NCBI GenBank assembly: GCA_963573315.1
Contig: OY752146.1
Coordinates: 1,798,001 to 1,862,000 of the forward strand
DNA: 64,000 bases
DNA from: Entomortierella parvispora
Taxonomy: Eukaryota; Mortierellomycota; Mortierellomycetes; Mortierellales; Mortierellaceae
Reading direction: 5' to 3'
A program made the position numbers and the translations under genes. Of this stretch, positions 10,346 to 20,300 are shown piece after piece. The notes below the pieces were generated by a model that was given only the letters and a program-made list of their open reading frames with translations, did not search any database and had not been told where the DNA came from. Every line of letters begins with the position of its first letter. Position 1 is the first letter of the stretch.

Positions 10346-11410
10346 TCAAAGAGCACTCAAGAGACCCAGCATTCCTGTCGTCACCACCGCTACCGCCGTT
10401 GTCGCCTTGTCCCACCTGATCCATTGTCGTCCTCCTTGTGCACCGTTGGCCTGTGACTGAATCGCTCCTGTCTGTGCCAACTCACCTGTGGACGGTGTGG
10501 AAGCTGGACTGGTACTGTCACCCTTCTCTGCCGCCGCACTGGCTTCTCCAAGGGGGAGAATGTCAGCACACGCCATCCGAGCGCCATTGTTATGAATCAC
10601 CACCGATCGACCCACAATCGTCGTCGTCGCCCCCGTGAACTCGAGTTGATGGTCAATATAGGAGATCTTTTTTGATTTGCCTTCTGCTGCCGCCGTGATG
10701 TTTCCATGTTTACCTACGAGAAGAGATGAACGAATATTATTAGTATTATTAGTATTAGTACCGTTACGGTCGCTTTTCAGGTTGGAGGATCATCAACTTT
10801 TTCTTTTTTTTTCCTTTTTGCTTTACCAGAGAGATCGCCCTCTTGACATTTCTCGGCAGGGGTCTTTGTCGTGCACTTGACAGACGTCCCCACGTTCAAA
10901 GGATCTAAATGTCCTCCTGTCGCCATGCAATCACTATTGGGTCCTACAGGGTTCACATGGACATGGTATTCGTATCCAGCTGCTGGAAAGACGGCGACCT
11001 GAGGAGTGAGTCCGCTCTTTACATCAATGTCCACCTGAGCTCCGGGTCCACTCTGGAGGGACGAGAACTGGAAGTCAGCCACAACTCCCTCTAGAATATA
11101 TATATAAAGTTGGGTTGAAACAAACCAGGTGCAAAGAAAAAAGAAAAAAAAAAGATAAAGAGAAGGAAGGAGATGAAGGGTGAATTCGATGAAAATAGAT
11201 CAGATGGGGATATGACACGGTGTATGAAGCGTATCCTTTCTTTTTCGTTTTAGGTGAATCAGGGCAGTAAAATGGACAGACTGACTGTTACATACGTGAA
11301 CCGTCAAAGTGCGCAACCAAGATCTGAGAAGCGACGAGTTGAGAGTAAACTTGACTGGTGCAGGCCATGGCCGCGACCGCCGTCAGAAGAAATGAGGATT
11401 TAGAAACCAT
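10346..11410 (-). CDS. Secreted, probably GPI-anchored Cu-only superoxide dismutase
   Basis: Three exons (11410-11296, 11090-10827, 10713-10346) give 210 aa. The start has a signal peptide (M-V-S-K then a hydrophobic run to ...QVYS) and the end has a short hydrophobic tail (AVAVVTTGMLGLLSAL) after a Ser/Thr/Gly-rich linker, as expected for a GPI signal. The SOD fold is supported by H-V-H-V (copper ligands), GGHLDP (bridging His position), GDLSGKHGNI and V-G-R-S-V-V-I-H-N (last copper His). Two of the usual zinc histidines are missing: the position before GDL is K-C-Q-E, as in the copper-only SOD5-type enzymes of yeasts. The likely role is disproportionation of superoxide at the cell surface. 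Copper-only status is inferred from the missing ligands. Confidence 0.9.
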
Positions 11411-12302
11411 GGAAAGTGTATTGAAGGATGGGAAGGCGATTAAGATGTGCAACGACGGGCTTTGAGATCAATGCAAGAGTGAAAGCTGCTGGACAGTGCG
11501 GCCAAGTGTAGCCAACGATGGTGTATAACTTTAAATGGCGTAAGATCGAGAGAAAAGAAGATAGAAAGAGAGAATATGAAAAGAAAAAGACAAACAAAAG
11601 AAAAGAGGAAGAAGAGATGAAAAGGAGGGGAAAGAGGAAGGGTGAGGAAGAGGAAGGAGGTGGCGGAGAAGCAATGGGACAACAACGACGGAGGATAGAC
11701 AGTAGCCAGACCTAGTCAAACAGCTACTCTACTTCTACGGAGACAAACCTGCGAACAACAATAAAGTCCTAAAAAAGAGAATGACAGGTATTTGGTGATC
11801 TGACCATGTCAAGAACTCTGCCGATAAAAAAAAAAAAAAAAAAAGTCCAAGGAAAGCCACGGAGGCGGGCTTCCTTGTTGGCTCTCTCTCTGTGCGTGTG
11901 TGCGTGTGTGTCTGTCTACAACTGGACCCATCCCAGGTCAGGAGCGAGTGAGCCAAGTGTTGAGAATGGTGCTTTTCAGGAGGTCGTCCGATCTTGTTCG
12001 TGTGTCCGCACCCTCTCTCTCTCATTAAGTAGGACGGACCAGTCCGAATTACTATTTTTCCCTGACAAGAACCTCCTTTTCTGACAAAAATGACCTCTAC
12101 TGGCCATGGGCACCATACCCAAGACTACGACCCCCGCAAACAATAGCTCACCATTCGGGCGGTCGTCTCGAATCGCCCAGCAACACAACGTGGACACCAG
12201 CAAGACTTTAGCACACGCCGCGTTGTTTGCGCGCCAGCGACGCGTCAAATGTGCCACCTCTTTTGATCTCTAAGCCACTAGTCTTCGGATCGCCAGATCT
12301 CG
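11411..12302. other. Intergenic region, no gene seen
   Basis: Divergent upstream region between the SOD gene (minus) and the Myb gene (plus). It contains purine-rich low-complexity DNA (11540-11690), an A17-18 run near 11825 and a TG-rich tract near 11895. The short frames present are unremarkable. Confidence 0.6.
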
Positions 12303-12326
12303 CATTCATGCATTCATGCATTCATG
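12303..12326 (+). repeat. Three direct copies of CATTCATG at the Myb gene 5' end
   Basis: The 8-mer CATTCATG is repeated at 12303, 12311 and 12319. Because the spacing is 8, its three ATGs (12308, 12316, 12324) fall in three different frames. Only the third opens into the 845-codon frame; the first gives a short upstream frame ending at 12361 and the second a frame overlapping the downstream ATG at 12408. Confidence 0.9.
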
Positions 12327-14861
12327 CAATGGCTGTGCCCCCGTTCACTTTTTATCCCTAATCATCTTTTCCCCCGCGTCCTTGCCTCCTTCCCTACTCT
12401 CTGGATCATGGCAAATCACCATCCACCGCGACTCGCCTGCCAGCTAATGTCATTGACTCTGGCTCGCAGGACAATCGCACAGACATGTCCTCTGATGCAG
12501 CATATAGCCATCGGGTCCAAGTCAGGAACAGCAAATGCCAGGACCCTCTTTCCTACATTCGCCCGATTCTCATCCTCAGGGATCCCCGTCACTAAAACTG
12601 GCGGCAAGGCAAGGAAACAGGCTGGTGCCTCTTTCTCCTTCTCCCCCTCCTCCTCTGAAGGCTCGGGCATCAAAATGTTCACAAAGCCGGATCCTAAAAA
12701 ACCTGCCAAAGAAACCCCCCAGCTTCGACAGCTTCGAAAAGACCTGGGTCACCCGCCTCGGCAGGCCACAGCCAAGGAGCTTGCCGCTGCTTCTGCTCGT
12801 TACATGGCATCAACAACCAAAGTCGCCTGGAACCCGGATATGGACCAGCAACTGCTCGAGCTCTACCGTGCTAGAATCGCTTGGAGAGATATTGACCTTG
12901 AAATGGGTCTTCCTTATTCAGCCAGCCATCATCGCTTCCACACCGTGCTCAATCCCAACCTCCAATCCTGGCTCCTGCCCAATGGAAAGCCCAACGAGGA
13001 GATGTTGCGGTACTTGATATACTTGCGGGATCAGGAAAAGATTCAATTTAACGATATTGCCAAGCTCGAACTGATGCGGGAACCCTGGCCCATCCCTGAT
13101 CCTACCCTGGAAACGAAGCCCCTTCAACAGAAGGAACCCCTCAAAGGAAAAGAAGATTCTTTTCTTCCCGTTCACAAGGTGGCTATTGTACAAAAATACA
13201 CCGCGTACAGATCATTTTTGAACCGCTCTAAGAATGAAGATCATCACAGCAGTTTATTGGAGGCGATCCATCGAGGAGTGGAACTCTATGGCGAAAACTG
13301 GTCCAGAGTCGCAGCTTACGCGGATTCTCAGATAAAGTGGTGGTCAGATCGGGAACGGCGAACTTCCAAAGACAAGCGGGAGGGTGGCGCGTCATCAGAG
13401 ACGGAAGCGGCGGCCGTAACCGAGCCTTCGATGGCGGAGGCTCTATACAGAGGCTCGATCAAGCATGGTACCCGGTGGGGGCTCGAGGATGATCTTGTCA
13501 TGGTTCGACGCATCATTGACCTTTATCGAAGGATTCCAAAAACCCAGCACATCGTATGGCCTCCTTCTGGAGATACAAGTACAAACGAAGGGCACGATGT
13601 CTCGTTGGCGAAAGCAGAAATCTGGGAGAATATAGCCTTGACTCTTGGAAATCATACTCCTCAGCAATGTCAGCGCCGATGGAACGACCTTTTCAAAATG
13701 CAAGACACAGAAAAGAGCTCCCAGACAACATCCTGGCATCGACTAGAGCGTTTTCAGTTTTGGATGGTCTGGTCCTATTTAATTCAGGATCAAAAGCGGG
13801 GGCGACAGATTGTCAAGGAGTTGAGGAAGACACGCCCAGACAAGATGAGAAACACGACAATCATTGCCGAGATGTGTAGAGAGTTGGCTGTGGCGAAGGA
13901 TGTATCGAAATGGTTACGGCATAGGAATAAGGTCGACTGTGAAAGATATTTCTTGACAACGGTCAATCATACACTGAGCTTGAATATTCCTATAGCGACT
14001 TTGAAGGGGCAGCATACACGCGACCTTTACATGCCGACTAAAATCCGGACAGTAAACGAGCTACTGAGATTGATTGAAGAGTCGGTGGCAAAGCCTCTTT
14101 TGGACAAGATGACAAACATTTCCGACTCCATACTAAATGACCCCCACCAGAATGTCGTTCGACCCGACTGGACCGAGACCAAGCTCCAAACACTGCAGGA
14201 ATTAGTACTGGAGCAGAAAGAGGGCGTTTTGAAGGCTGATTTCCAGGTTGATTGGAATCGAGTATCAAGAGAACTGGAGAGTCGATCCAACAAGGAAGAC
14301 GGCCATCTTTCCCCTGCTTTGATGGAGCTGGCTAAATCGACCATAAAGGCAAAACCAGAGTTGTCGTTGATTCCTCCTCAGACAAATCAGGAGTCTATGT
14401 TAGCCAAAGACGTTCTTCCGACACCCTGTCATTATTCGGCAGAACAATGCAAGTCCTGCTGGGAGTTCCTGTCTGCCCATTCAGGAAGGCTTTCCGTCCA
14501 GCCCAGTCGGAGGGAGATTGATTTGTATGGCAGCAGTAATGGTCCTTCCGATGCGCAAAAGGTGGATGACTGGACAGATTTGGAGGTTATGCTTTTGAAG
14601 CAAGGTGTTCGACGCTATGGCAACAAATGGGCAGACGTGCGCGCGCAGTTCCTTCCAAGGCGTGATGTCTCTGACCTACAGCAAAAGTGGAAAAAGCTCT
14701 CTGTGACGACCCTGGCCAAGTCGTCGCCACCACCACCCTCTTCTTCTTTGAGTGGTGACATTGCTGCGGCGGAAAAGATTGACCGACTCTCGGATCCTGA
14801 TTACGTCGGCCTTTTGTCTGCTTTGGACAAGGTCTCAGGAAATACTGAAGGAGAAAGATAG
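12324..14861 (+). CDS. Myb/SANT-repeat protein with mitochondrial-like N-terminus
   Basis: An intronless frame of 845 codons, or 817 if translation starts at the ATG at 12408, which I prefer. From 12408 the protein begins with a basic, Ser/Arg-rich stretch lacking acidic residues (LARRTIAQ, ARFSSSG) that resembles a mitochondrial presequence. At least four helical Myb/SANT-like repeats follow: about residues 165-212, 310-350 (ELYGENWSRVA), 385-455 (EIWENIALTLGNHTPQQCQR then RWNDLF) and 748-793 (DDWTDLEVMLLKQGVRRYG then NKWADV). Spacing and Trp pattern fit Myb-like DNA binding, as in SNAPc/Reb1-style proteins, but I cannot name an orthologue. A nuclear role would conflict with the N-terminus. 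The first domain is diverged. Confidence 0.85.
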   Translation: MQWLCPRSLFIPNHLFPRVLASFPTLWIMANHHPPRLACQLMSLTLARRTIAQTCPLMQHIAIGSKSGTANARTLFPTFARFSSSGIPVTKTGGKARKQAGASFSFSPSSSEGSGIKMFTKPDPKKPAKETPQLRQLRKDLGHPPRQATAKELAAASARYMASTTKVAWNPDMDQQLLELYRARIAWRDIDLEMGLPYSASHHRFHTVLNPNLQSWLLPNGKPNEEMLRYLIYLRDQEKIQFNDIAKLELMREPWPIPDPTLETKPLQQKEPLKGKEDSFLPVHKVAIVQKYTAYRSFLNRSKNEDHHSSLLEAIHRGVELYGENWSRVAAYADSQIKWWSDRERRTSKDKREGGASSETEAAAVTEPSMAEALYRGSIKHGTRWGLEDDLVMVRRIIDLYRRIPKTQHIVWPPSGDTSTNEGHDVSLAKAEIWENIALTLGNHTPQQCQRRWNDLFKMQDTEKSSQTTSWHRLERFQFWMVWSYLIQDQKRGRQIVKELRKTRPDKMRNTTIIAEMCRELAVAKDVSKWLRHRNKVDCERYFLTTVNHTLSLNIPIATLKGQHTRDLYMPTKIRTVNELLRLIEESVAKPLLDKMTNISDSILNDPHQNVVRPDWTETKLQTLQELVLEQKEGVLKADFQVDWNRVSRELESRSNKEDGHLSPALMELAKSTIKAKPELSLIPPQTNQESMLAKDVLPTPCHYSAEQCKSCWEFLSAHSGRLSVQPSRREIDLYGSSNGPSDAQKVDDWTDLEVMLLKQGVRRYGNKWADVRAQFLPRRDVSDLQQKWKKLSVTTLAKSSPPPPSSSLSGDIAAAEKIDRLSDPDYVGLLSALDKVSGNTEGER

Positions 14862-15099
14862 AGAAAATCTAGGTAGGAAAATAAAATAAAAAAACGAAAA
14901 CAACAGCTTTTCGGAAATGAACATCTGGCCAAGGTTGCCTCGCCAATACGGACGGCAACGAGTGCAATGTTTATTCATCATCATTGACTTCACAATTCTT
15001 AGAGCGGAACAAACTGTTTTCGATTTTTTGAGTATCTTGCAGATCTCGGTGCAAAACGACATGCAATTACTACCGTATCGAACCTTGTTACAGTCTTCG

Positions 15100-15135
15100 T
15101 CCTTCTAGGCTCCTTCTAGGCTCCCTCTAGGCTCC
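15100..15135 (+). repeat. Three direct repeats upstream of the CsbD-like gene
   Basis: TCCTTCTAGGC occurs twice, then a TCCCTCTAGGC variant, in tandem at 11-bp spacing about 200 bp before the CsbD-like start. The location suggests a promoter element array, but no binding protein can be assigned. Interval 14862-15333 otherwise holds only the Myb 3' flank and this promoter. Confidence 0.6.
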
Positions 15136-15333
15136 CACAAAAAAATGATCTCACCATGACGCGACGAGGCGACGATTCAAAAAATTAGGATCTTGCATCA
15201 TTGTCGCGTCATTTTCGACTTGCTGAAATATATATACCGCTTTTCTGTCCCAACAACCACTTTCCTACTCCCTCAACCTCCTCCGCCACCTCAACCTCAA
15301 TCTCAACAAAACAAAAAAAACACTCCCCCTAAC

Positions 15334-15618
15334 ATGACCGAAAGACTCTCCAACACTGCCAACTCGTATGTCGGAGCCGCCAAGCAGTCCGTCGGCGAAA
15401 CCCTGGGCTATCCTGGTCTCGCCGCCGAAGGCGCCGCTCAAAAATCACAAGCCGATAACGCTCAGAAGGTCGCCAATGCCAAGACCAATGCCGAGGGCTT
15501 TGGAAACACTATCCATGGTGAAGCCCAGAAGACGGTTGGGTCCATGACGAACGACCCTGCTATGGAGGCCGAGGGCCACGCCAATGTCGCCAAAGGTGAC
15601 ATCCAGCGCAAAGTTTGA
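15334..15618 (+). CDS. CsbD-like stress protein
   Basis: A single exon of 94 aa, highly hydrophilic and Ala/Gly/Asn-rich, starting MTERLSNTANSYVGAAKQSV. It carries repeated G-x-A-K-x-x-x-G-x-x-x-G patterns typical of CsbD-type small stress proteins, which are abundant in fungi. The ATG at 15334 is chosen over an in-frame upstream start because the preceding bases are a CT/CA-rich leader (CAACCTC repeats) rather than coding. A TATA-like ATATATATA lies at about 15227, and three TAGGCT-type repeats sit further upstream. The exact biochemical role of the family is unknown; strong stress-induced expression is a reasonable guess. Confidence 0.85.
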   Translation: MTERLSNTANSYVGAAKQSVGETLGYPGLAAEGAAQKSQADNAQKVANAKTNAEGFGNTIHGEAQKTVGSMTNDPAMEAEGHANVAKGDIQRKV

Positions 15619-15890
15619 AGACTGAGAATCCATCCCCTGGACTCTCTGGACTGGATCGTCTCTTCCCGCAACCTTTCTGACCAAAATGTCAAAATAGTCC
15701 GTTACATCGTAAATAAATCATCTTATACCACACTCCAAATTCCATGACGATTGTGGGAATAAATTATTTTTCTTTAGTCTCTATGGTTCCTGCTCCATGC
15801 AGCTTATGCAGCAGAGTCGGGGGTGGTGGGGGGTTGTGAGGTTGTGTTTTGGTTGGGTCGAGCGAGTCTAGGATTCTGTTTAACAGCATT

Positions 15891-16810
15891 TTACTTCACA
15901 AGGGTGGCAAGCTTCTGCTCAATCTCCTTTGCGCTCAATCCGTCCAAAGAGACCTTCTTCTCAACACCGTGCTCTATAAATGATAGACGGGGGTTCGATG
16001 GATTAGCTGAGGAAAGTAATGAAAGGAGACATTCCTTGGATGTCGGCCATAATTGGACAAGGATTGTCTTGGCATAGTCCACTAGTCCATTGGTTTGAGT
16101 CCTTGTCGTTTGCAACGGCTTTGATCCAGCTGGAAAGTCGCGTTTTTTTTTTGCAATCCAAGAGATTCAGCATGATATAATTCTTGACTTTTGGTGTGGT
16201 TGCACTGTTCCTGATTACGACTTCCTTGCTCTTGACAATGTCCAATGGAAAATCCAGCTTTGTCAAAACCGGTCGGATATTGTCCATGAGTGAATATCCC
16301 ATCCAAGCGTCTTACCGAAGCGAGCAAAGATCTTTGCCTCGGCGCCCTTGGCCTCACGGATGAGGATGGGGAGGTTAGGGTTGGCGGCCTTGACAGCGGT
16401 GTAGTTGGAGGCGATGAATTGTCTAGCATAGAAGAAGGTGAATCCTCATGTCAGTCATGGAGGGCAAGAGTGATTTCTTGGAAGAGTGATTTCCAGGCAG
16501 GTGCCTCGGAATCGAGCTCCGAGGTAATGTGTGCTGTCCGTGATCAAACTAGGAACAGCCATGGCACATTTCAATGACGGATGCTCCAGAAAGAGATATG
16601 GACACGCGTTCGTTTTTGCTGTCAAAGGTGCCGAGTGTCTGATCGTTGAATGAGATTTGTGGGTTGTCCGAGATGGGCTCCGGAGAGGGGAAAGACAGGA
16701 GACGGCGAGATTGAGGGTCGAGAGAAAACAAGGCGGTACCTGATGCCGTTGCTGGCAGATCCAGTCTGGCAAAAGTGGACACGGAGCTCCTTGAGGGATT
16801 TAGAGAACAT
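15891..16810 (-). CDS. NADH:ubiquinone oxidoreductase subunit NDUFA2 (B8)
   Basis: Three exons (16810-16740, 16422-16316, 15973-15891) give 86 aa. The sequence starts MFSKSLKELRVHFCQTGSAS and continues with FIASNY, NPNLPILIREA and a C-terminal helix ending LATLVK. This is the thioredoxin-like accessory subunit of mitochondrial complex I in full (family length 85-100). The two introns, 317 and 342 nt, are several times longer than the window's usual introns, although the coding part is only 261 bp. A 100-codon frame inside intron 2 (16003-16302) shows no family and is not annotated. The gene is divergent from POL3 across a 503-bp promoter. Confidence 0.95.
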
Positions 16811-16977
16811 GATGAGTGGAGAGATGTGAGGGTGAAGGAGGGGTATTGCAGGGAGAGAAAGAGAGAAAGAGAGAGAAAGAAGAAGCGGATTGGTTGATCA
16901 AGAATGAGTTCGTTGCATCAAGCAGCGGGGGGCCGGAGAGAGGGACAGAGGGAGAGAGAGGGACAGAGAAGGACAGT

Positions 16978-17024
16978 GCATGGAAATAACGAGGACTACG
17001 TCACTCGGTCCGTTATTTCCATGC
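16978..17024. promoter_or_regulatory. Perfect 14-bp inverted repeat around an ACGTCA core in a bidirectional promoter
   Basis: The arms GCATGGAAATAACG (16978-16991) and CGTTATTTCCATGC (17011-17024) are exact reverse complements. The 19-base centre contains CTACGTCACT, with a TACGTCA core like ATF/CREB sites. It lies between the NDUFA2 start (16810) and the POL3 start (17314), so it could serve both. The structure is certain; the function is inference. Confidence 0.7.
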
Positions 17025-17313
17025 GCCATTTCATTTCACTCGAAGGGAGTGGAGGGGACTGTTGATCCAGCATATCAACACAACGCGTGTCTGTCTGTCT
17101 GTCTGTTTTTTGTCTTTTTCCCCAAACCGCGTCGGCCCCTTCCTCTGTTCTTCCTGGTCCTCCTCTCTTCTCTTGGCACCTCCCTTCCTTCCTTCGCTCT
17201 TCGCTCTCTTCCGTCTTTGCCTGTCTGCTCAAAAAAGACCCCCCACACTCCAGGACCACCCCTCGCTTGTCTCGACTCCCTTCCTTTCATTCTCATTTGA
17301 CCTTTACGCCACC

Positions 17314-20300
17314 ATGTCCGAGGAAGCCCATGCCGCAAAGAAGCGCCGCATGAACGCAAGGTCATCCCAACTCGAGTCACAGCCATCTTTTCTCGATGAC
17401 CTCGAGATGCTCCAGGAGACCAACCAGGCTACTAAAGGTACTTTCCAATCCTTGTCTTACGCTTCGCTGCGCATACGTGCAGAGGATTGAGCGTCCACTC
17501 TAACCTCTTTTTGCCCTTTTTCATCGATTCAATAGTGGATGACCCTTCGCTCCTGTGGCCAAGACCTACGCTTGCAAAGCTCAACCCGAGCACAGACGCG
17601 CTAGGTAATGCCAGTTCCGTCGGAGCTGCTCTTTAATGGACCTCTCTGTGAGTTTGCTGACACGAATATTCTCACTCCCATCTTGTAGTTTTCCAGCAGA
17701 TCGAAGCTGACGAGTACATGAGTTCCGCAACGCAGACTCCAGTGGTTCGTTTCTATGGTATTACTGAAGTAAGTTTTCTGCGAAGTTTCAATGCGAATAT
17801 TTGATCCACCACAGAATCCTTACAATCTCGCTTTCAACCAAAACTTTAGACTGGAAACAGCGTCATTTGTCATGTTACAGGATTTTTGCCCTACTTTTAT
17901 GTGCCCGCCCCTGTTGGGTTCAAACTCGACAACATTAACGGATTCAAAGATGCCTTGGAGGTGAGCGCTGCAACATGATGAGGACATGCGTCTATTGCTC
18001 TCCTGTACTGATTGCCTTGAATTGTGGAATCTATAGCGCGGAATCGAAAAAGGTCACAATACCATTGTCAAGATTGAATGGAAACTGAAGGAGTCCATCT
18101 ATGGATATCATGGAGGCGAACAATCACCTTTTTTGAAAGTCACTCTCAAGGATCCAAAAAATATCGCCGCTGCTAAACGAGCCATCGAAAGAGGAATCTC
18201 CTTTGAAGGATTTTCGGATTTTACTGCTCAGACCTATGAGAGTAACTTGGCCTATCTTTTGCGTTTCATGATCGACTGCAAGGTTACAGGAGCAAACTGG
18301 ATTGAACTTCCTTCAGGCACTTACAAAACACGGGATGATCGCAACTCGAATGCTCAAATCAATGTCGAAATTAGGTATGGAGGAGCATTAGCGTTCTATG
18401 GGTTTGCCAGTTGCTCTCATAGGCGTTCCAGTACTAATGCCCGTTGATTATCCACAGCTATGAAAAGATTATTAGTCACCAGCCAGAAGGAGACTGGTCA
18501 AAGATTGCACCCTTGAGAATCATGAGTTTCGATATCGAGTGCGCTGGTCGCAAGGGTATCTTTCCCGAGGCCAAAATCGATCCCGTCATCCAAATTGCAA
18601 CAATGGTGACCGTACAAGGCGAATCAAAGCCCTTCATCAGGAACGTCATGGTTCTCAACACTTGCTCACATATCGTTGGCACCCACACAATGTCATTTGA
18701 TAAGGAAGAAAAGCTCTTGGAGGCGTGGAGCGACTTTGTTCGTGCGGTGGATCCAGATGTTGTCATTGGTTACAACACTTCCAATTTCGATTTCCCATAC
18801 CTCTTGGATCGAGCCAGACATCTCGGAGTACTAAAGTTCCCTTTCCTGGGAAGACTGAATGGTAGGTGTCACTCAATGTATCCGATTTGTATGGAATGTT
18901 TTTGGAGTTCATTACTGACAGATCACGCCTGACTATAGACGCCAGAACCGAAGCCAAGGACACAAAGTTCTCTTCGAAAGCCTACGGAAATCGCGAAAAC
19001 AAGACCATCAACATGGAAGGACGTCTTCAGTTGGACATGTTGCAGGTCATGCAGCGTGACTACAAATTGCGATCTTACACGCTGAACTCTGTCTGCGCAC
19101 AGTTTCTAGGTAACATATCAGAAGGAAAACGTGCTGTCACGTATACCTAACTGGCGTATTAACTTCATTTCCTCTTCGTCCACAGGCGAACAAAAGGAGG
19201 ATGTGCACCACTCTATTATTACTGAGCTCCAGAACGGAAACGAGGAAACCCGTAGACGTCTCGCTATTTATTGTTTGAAGGATGCCTATCTTCCTCAACG
19301 TCTCATGGACAAACTGATGTGTTTGATTAACTACATCGAGATGGCAAGAGTAACAGGAGTTCCTTTCAACTACCTTCTTGCTCGTGGACAGCAAATCAAA
19401 GTCGTGTCGCAGCTGTACCGCAAAGCGTTCGAAAAAGACTTTGTCATTCCCGCCGTCAACAGTCAAGGCACTGAGGACCAATACGAGGGAGCCACGGTTA
19501 TCGAGCCACGGAAGGGCTACTATGATGTGCCTATTGCCACTCTGGATTTCGCTTCGCTGTACCCATCCATCATGATGGCACACAATCTCTGCTACACCAC
19601 GCTACTTACAGGAGGAATCATTCAAAAGTACAACCTGGTCAAAGATGTAGACTATGTTGTAACGCCCAATAATGGTAAAGCTGAGGTGCCTACTGGTCTG
19701 ATCAAACGAATATCTTTACCCCAATCTGACCCTCGTTATCTTCTATAGATGCATTTGTGACTGCAAACAGAAGGAAGGGTGTGTTGCCTATCATTCTTGA
19801 AGATCTACTCTCTGCTCGTAAGCGTGCAAAGGCCGATCTCAAGAAAGAAACCGATCCGTTCAAACGCGCTGTGCTCGATGGTCGTCAGCTTGCTCTGAAG
19901 GTAATACTAGAACCCGGGTGTCTCGACGCATCATTTTAGAACGACCAACTAATGCTGTAACTATTCATGCCCATAGATCAGTGCCAACTCTGTGTATGGT
20001 TTTACTGGAGCAACTGTCGGAAAGCTACCCTGTCTTCAAATCTCTTCCAGTGTCACATCATACGGTCGTGTTATGATTGAACAGACAAAGCAAGCGGTCG
20101 AGTCAGAGTACACAGTGGAGAATGGTTATGAACACACAGCAGAAGTCATTTATGGAGACACCGATTCAGTCATGGTCAAATTTGGAGTCAAGGATCTCAA
20201 GAAAGCCATGGAACTTGGTCGCATGGCCGCAGAGCATGTCACAAAACAGTTTATCCGACCAATTAATTTGGAGTTTGAGAAAGTGTACTACCCGTACCTG

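Noticed and set aside
16003-16302. 100-codon minus-strand frame (MGYSLMDNIRPV...) inside an NDUFA2 intron
   Set aside because: It overlaps the intron required for a correct NDUFA2 and has no recognised domain; could be checked by RNA-seq.
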